Source: Viscum album (taxonomy: Eukaryota > Streptophyta > Magnoliopsida > Santalales > Viscaceae). From it: DNA of 64,000 bases. Under the pieces are notes generated by a model that was not told the origin of the DNA, searched no databases, and was given only the letters and a program-made list of their open reading frames with translations. Location: NCBI GenBank assembly GCA_963277665.1, contig OY728143.1, positions 236,211,591 through 236,275,590 on the forward strand, in the 5' to 3' direction. A program made the position numbers and the translations under genes. Position 1 is the first letter of the stretch; each line of letters starts with the position of its first letter. Positions 58,513 through 64,000 of this stretch are shown one piece after another.

Positions 58513-59919
58513 ATGTCTATGGAACATATAATTGTAATAAAGTCTCTTGAAATTAGGAGAAATCTATCATGCCATACACATAAAAACCATCCTTTGAAAA
58601 ATTTATTAAAGAGAGATTTGAAATGATTTAAAAAAAATTATTTTAAAAATATAATTGGAATTTGAATTAATATAATGGATTGAATATGTTTATAAACATA
58701 AAATAAAAATAATAAAACATAATATAAACATAAATCTAACTAAAAAATAATTCTAATACCACGTAATTAATAAAGAAGAAGGTTAACCATGTAATAGAAA
58801 TTTGGTTAATAATATACTTACCTCAGGGTTGTCTTACATAAAACATACTTATAACTCTAGTATAATTATTGAAATAGTGTTATTAATATCATAAAGATAC
58901 ATATCCATATTTGTAATATCTTATATGTTCAGTTCATTACATCATTTCTCCTTTTAATGGTATCTATTTTGTTCCTTCCATTGTTTTCGGTGATTTCTTT
59001 ACATGTTTTCCATGATCGGTTCATGATGGATGCTCTTGTAGACTGGAAGTGAAACTTTATAATTGGAATGGATTAGTATGTAAATATTTCCCTAACCATA
59101 AATTATTCTATTTAAAATTTTTTATTCTAAAATTATTATGATTCATACGTTAAAACATTAATGATGATCGTTTAGATCATTTTACTGGTTCTTTGATAAT
59201 AGTGACCTCATCTTGTCTTATAAATTATATCCATGAGTAAAAAATAATTCCTGAAATATTTATGATACATAATACATATATTATAACTTGTTTCTACCAT
59301 AAAAATTGTTTCATAACTATAATTTAATGAATTCATTCAAATTGAAATCACATCGTCCACGATGACGGTAATTCGACACACCATGAATTTTTTTATTCAT
59401 TGAATAACTCGGAGGGGATTAGAATAATGATGATAAATTTTCCATGAAAAATATAACATAAATAATATACCATATTTTTTGAGTTTTCATGACTCTTGGG
59501 TAAGAGGATATGATTAAAGAATAAGAAAATAAAGAAACTCAAAATAAAAAAAATAATTGAGGAATCCCTTACAAAAAATTCCGCAGCCTAAAGGCTATGC
59601 AACATGGTTATAGAAAATATTATAAAGAGATGGGACAAGGGTCAACCATACAAAAATGAATGATAATATATAATATATCAAGAATAAGTAGGATATAAGA
59701 ATATAGTATGAAACATAAATGGTATACAATATAAAAGAGAACATCAATGGAAAAAAGAAAGAAATTTCAAATTTTCTTTATTTACAGGGTAACTCCGTGA
59801 ACAAGAAGGTTGGGACCTTGGGGGATTGAGGAAACCTTTAGAGGACTACTAAGGAGGTAATGAGGATAGAGTTTCATTGAGGAGGAATTGGGAATGATTT
59901 TATTGAAGGAATGGGTTTG

Positions 59920-59927
59920 TATTTATA
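59920..59927 (-). promoter_or_regulatory. TATA box of the chromovirus 5' LTR
   Basis: TATAAATA on the minus strand, as at 52515-52522. Confidence 0.6.
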
Positions 59928-60624
59928 GAACAATTCCAAGAATATTTTAGTAATTTCCAAGGGACACCTCACTAGTGGTATTTGTAAAACTATGGGCATG
60001 CCCATGGTATTTTCCCATGGTATTAGCCACTTGGAAAACATCATAGATAATTTTAATATAAAAATTACTCCAGGTTTATTAAATCATTAATGACTTCATT
60101 AACTCACCGAAACTCAAAATATTATTTTTAATATTCAATGAAAAATATATTTTTTCTGAAATATACCAATAATTTACCCTAACCATTTTTCGATGTGAGG
60201 AATTCCAAAATGAACAGATTTATTGAAAATAATTTTCTAAATATTAATAATTTAATTTTTAAATAAAATCATACTTAATTCAATGTTTAATAATTTAAAT
60301 TCTATAACTGCTTTTATATCACACGAAAAAATTAACCATGATTTATTTATCATAAATCCATAAGAAAATAAAATAATAATAATATTTAATATTTATTAGG
60401 CTCTTATTACTATTCGTAAGGGTATGTTCCTATTCACCAAAAAACTAGTTGGTTCCATTATACTCTAAATAACTTACTGAAAAGTATTTTAGATTATTGT
60501 TTTTTAAATTTCAAAACATAAGAAGCTACAAAATTATATTTAAAGGATAGTTATAAATATCTACATAAAATAATGCTTAAGGAATTTCTTTTATTTTGTA
60601 AAATCCATGGGGTGTTAGATGTAC

Positions 60625-62459
60625 TATTCTGATAACAATCACCAAATTAATATAGATGGTATGAGAAGAAGTTTACTAATTGGGGAATGTTATTTACATA
60701 TCATACACTAGTTTCAATGAATTTTTATATACTTATGTAGATTCACAGGTTTTTTGGACGAGATTAAATTACAAAGGTATTTGAATTTTTTCATATTGTG
60801 GATTGTGTTTTTTGTCAACTGATCCTTGTAAATTATTTCTGAGAGTTGAAACCCACTAATTTTTTTGTTTTTATATGTGGTTCATGTTCTGAGATTTCCC
60901 TCTAGTGGGCCATCATTTTTGGAACGTTCTGGAAACCAATAACTCAAATATAGAGGAAAATCATAGGGGGTACTGATTTCTTATGACCGTGCGTCCCCAA
61001 AGGAAAATTTTTGCAGCATGGTCTTGGGGAGAAGGAGCTAACGTAATGTATTTTTGATCCATGTTGGATATGAAACAAATCTATGTGACCAATTTTAGGT
61101 TTTTAATATTGTGGGTTTTCACTTTTTGAAAATGGATAAGAAATCTATTCTCCCTAACTATTATGTGCTCTTATTGGGTAGTTCCATAGCGCATGATTAG
61201 AACACATTTTGTCCTTCCATGAAGTCATACCACTCAGTCTATTCAGTTTCAATGAAAATATAATTTCTCCCATAATGAATTTTCAAACCCATCTTCATTA
61301 TTTTATATTCATCCCAGCTGCATGTAGAGGGATTCCCTTGAAATGCTTCTCCCTTATTTCCTTGATTCACTTCCTTCTAGTTGTTATATTTTTATATGGT
61401 TTTATTTTCCTTATATTCAGTGAAAATTTATGGTTCGTCAATTTCATTTCAACCATATCAAGTCCAAGCATGATATCGGACACGTGGGACATCATTCGTA
61501 CAATGTAGATGGTTTATATATTTTCCCTTAGGTTTAATAATGTTTACAAAATATTATCATTTTCCATGCCCCAAACATAACCAATGTAACTTATAAATTA
61601 TAAATTGTTTTTGGCCAAATTTCTTTGACTATATTATGAATCTTGGACACATATTTGTTATTTTAGAGGTTCTAAATTCATCCCAAACAGACCATTTGGG
61701 TGAGGTTTTCTTGTCTCCCTATTTTTATTGTTGTCTTCTTAAATTATATCCACCCACTTCTGTGTTCATTTTATCTATATTTAAAATTGTGATTCTAATT
61801 AATCAAAATAATCACTTATAATGGTTTTCCTTTTTTACTTTTCATGAAATTGATTTGTATAAACTAATGTGAATGAATTATTTGATAAAAACACATTCTT
61901 ATAATAAAACACCACAGGGAGGTGTGATTTCTTCAATTGTAATTTGTTATATGTTGTCTTCCATTCCTATCCAAATGGCCGAATTTAGTGCCTCTCCTAA
62001 TTATTTTGGATGTAATGTTAGATAATTTTTAATGTTGACCATTTTTTTATCAAAAATCATATTGTTAATAGGTGTGTATTTCTAAATTTTTATTTTATCA
62101 TGATAAGGTATGTTTAATAGCCTTCGATTTTTTTGATTATATATTTTATAGATTGAAATATTATGTCTATAAGTGATACTTGAGTTTCATTCCATGGAAC
62201 ACCAAGGATGAATTCATCATTCTTATGATCAGTTTCAATGATATTTTTTGAATTATATTGAGGTTAATACTGGTAAACTTGGATGGGATCACTGAGAATC
62301 ATTTTTACCTCATTAAGAGCGAGACTAGTTCCAAAAGGGATTCAATGTTGGCATTTTCATTGGAAATATAGCTATATCATGCTGTGAGTAAGACTTTTCC
62401 CTCTATATTATATATAGCTACAGAAATTTTTATTACATTACTATTACATCATTTTAATG
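60625..62459. other. AT-rich stretch right of the chromovirus
   Basis: No gene recognised. It should continue the old plus-strand LTR cut at 50465, but I could not align its end with 45,740. An open frame at 61209-61508 (99 codons, Phe/Ile/Leu-rich) has no family resemblance. A less AT-rich patch at 60,900-61,050 is unexplained. Confidence 0.35.
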
Positions 62460-64000
62460 ATAAAACCCATAATTGAATTAAAAAAACTACGATCCAATGG
62501 TTTAATGTGTTTTGAAATTACAAACCGAACATAAATTTTACATAATAAAACATAATCATTTGTCAATTCATTATTCTCTAGATTCTTAGTGGAACTCGTG
62601 TACTTATTAGTATATTTAGTCACTTGATGACCTTCATCAAAGAAAGGGATAAGCTAAAATCCCAATAAGAGGATTGATAAGAACATGAATTAGTTTAACA
62701 TTGGTGATAATAATCATCAACATTAAAACATAATTATTAGATATTCATCAAAATCATGATCGAAGGAATAACATAATGACATGTAATCTAAAATGAAGAA
62801 AAATGAATCATCATGTCTTAGTGGTCAAATACCACATGTAGTTATGGACAAATACAGAATCATGTTCATTCATTAAATATGGGCATAATCACGACATCAT
62901 CATTACTGTGAACATATCATGAATTATGTTCATTAATATTGAATATTATCCCATGATATACATCATATTAACCAATGAATTGGAGAAATATATAATTCTC
63001 GCCACACCTGTTACATCATAACAATTACATATCATTAATTCCACATATAACATATATCATTCATGTACATAAAATAATACATGGGAAGGAATCAATTTAT
63101 TTTCTAAATGAATAAATTCCTGAAAAAATTGGGGTTTCGAAATGGGAATAACATACTTGTATATGAATCATCAATCATGAATAAAGAAGATACATTATCA
63201 AGAGATGATAAAGATGTGTTTATAGAAAGATGTGTTTTTTGGAGAAATATTTTAATTTGTAATAAAATTAGATTTGAAACAAGTATATACCCAAAAAGTA
63301 AATGAAAATGGAATTTGAGGAACCTAATATGATCAATCATATCAGAAGAGAAAACATAACCCAAAGAAATGAAGTGGGTTTGAGAATTACCTTACTTCTA
63401 AATGTTTCATCACATTAATATCATTGATAAAAAAAATTATTCCTTAGTTAATATAAATAATGATATAATTCTTTGTTTATATTATTCATTATAAATTTAT
63501 TTTATTATTTATTACAATTTTGATGAGCTATGGAGTTCAATTGTATCATTTGGGAGTGTTTTTTTCATGGGATTCATGATTGGTTCGCATTTATAAATAT
63601 TTACAAGATCCTATAAAGGGGTAACAGAAATCCTTAATTAAAATAATATTTCATTAAAAAATCCATAAATATACCTTTCGAGATATCTTATTTTTTACAT
63701 TATATGAGTAAAATATATTAGATAAAATGCAAGTGACAATTGGTTAGAATAATATTTCTGGTTTTGAGTCACAAAAAATTTGTTTTGTTTTATTTTTTAA
63801 TGTTATTTATATAGTTATCTTCCATAATAAAAAATAACATAAAAATACATTTTATTGTATGTTTTAACCATTATTCTAGTTTTATGACCATCCTTTAATG
63901 TGGTAAAAGAAACTGAGAAAATATTATGCTTGAATGTGATAAATTAACACCTCACGTATACTTTTTTCGTCATTAGAGTAAATGAGAGTATAGAAGATGT
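62460..64000 (-). repeat. partial gypsy LTR at the right edge
   Basis: Three patches align by eye with the chromovirus and gag-only LTRs in the same order: 62,487-62,560 with 58,030-58,085; 'agtgggtttgagaattaccttac' context (63,371) with 51,400-51,425; and the 'catgattggttcgc' block (63,576) with 51,613 and 59,013. It runs off the window, so its partner and termini are unknown. Confidence 0.4.

Larger units (their letters stand above)
50471..60619 (-). mobile_element. Tekay-type Ty3/gypsy chromovirus
   Basis: LTRs at 50471-53237 and 57883-60619 (2.77 and 2.74 kb) are flanked by identical 5-bp target duplications TGTAC (50466-50470 and 60620-60624). The internal 4.6 kb on the minus strand has gag, protease, RT, integrase and a C-terminal chromodomain, with integrase after RT as in gypsy. 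The 5' LTR is the right copy. All frames are broken by stops. LTR ends read TGTAATGCCC (left) and TCTAACACCCC (right) on the minus strand, near the common TGTAACACCCC. Confidence 0.9.
57883..60619 (-). repeat. 5' LTR of the chromovirus
   Basis: Partner of 50471-53237, with the same block order: 'cttacatacataacatacc', the four-copy 31-bp array (58389-58512), the 'gatcggttcatgatgg' block at 59,015 and the TATA box. The outer end is at 60619 (GGTGTTAGA). Confidence 0.9.

Noticed and set aside
61209..61508. 99-codon hydrophobic open frame
   Set aside because: Phe/Ile/Leu-rich from T-rich DNA; no motif. Not supported as a membrane protein gene.

Overview
This window looks like repeat-derived, AT-rich DNA from the nuclear genome of a large-genome flowering plant. 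I see no host gene. Everything I can identify is LTR retrotransposon, mostly old and broken, nested inside still older decayed repeats. Initiator-methionine tRNA primer sites, Ty1/copia and Ty3/gypsy pol domains, and a Tekay-type integrase with a chromodomain support a plant. The species cannot be read from the sequence.

Layout. Bases 1-290 end in a GC-rich LTR terminus. Bases 291-7043 are AT-rich DNA with no recognisable coding. A gypsy-like element with very long LTRs (about 3.78 kb) lies at 7044-25543 on the minus strand. Its short internal region (10821-12846) keeps only a damaged gag zinc knuckle, so it is a gag-only, non-autonomous type. Its 5' LTR is split by a copia element (14811-23714, minus strand). 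A second, larger copia element (32020-44890, minus strand) has gag, pol and, after pol, a third reading frame of about 790 codons with a coiled-coil tail, as in the env-like ORFs of SIRE-type elements. A Tekay-type chromovirus lies at 50471-60619 (minus strand) with perfect TGTAC target duplications. The DNA around the last two elements (25544-32019, 44896-50465) holds remnants of an older plus-strand gypsy element: a likely primer site at 45742, gag at 46089-46253, an RT start at 47425-47585, and three diverged copies of an LTR promoter module. The right edge (62460-64000) resembles another gypsy LTR.

How the parts work together. Each complete element has the normal retrotransposon order on its own strand: 5' LTR promoter with a TATAAATA box, tRNA-iMet primer site, gag, protease, integrase and RT/RNase H (integrase last in the gypsy element), polypurine tract, 3' LTR. 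All internal frames carry stops, frameshifts or missing catalytic residues, and no element can be autonomous now. Nesting gives the order of events: the gag-only element predates the copia at 14811, and the plus-strand gypsy predates the elements at 32020 and probably 50471. All calls are by eye; boundaries are good to a few bases where LTR ends and target duplications agree, and looser elsewhere.
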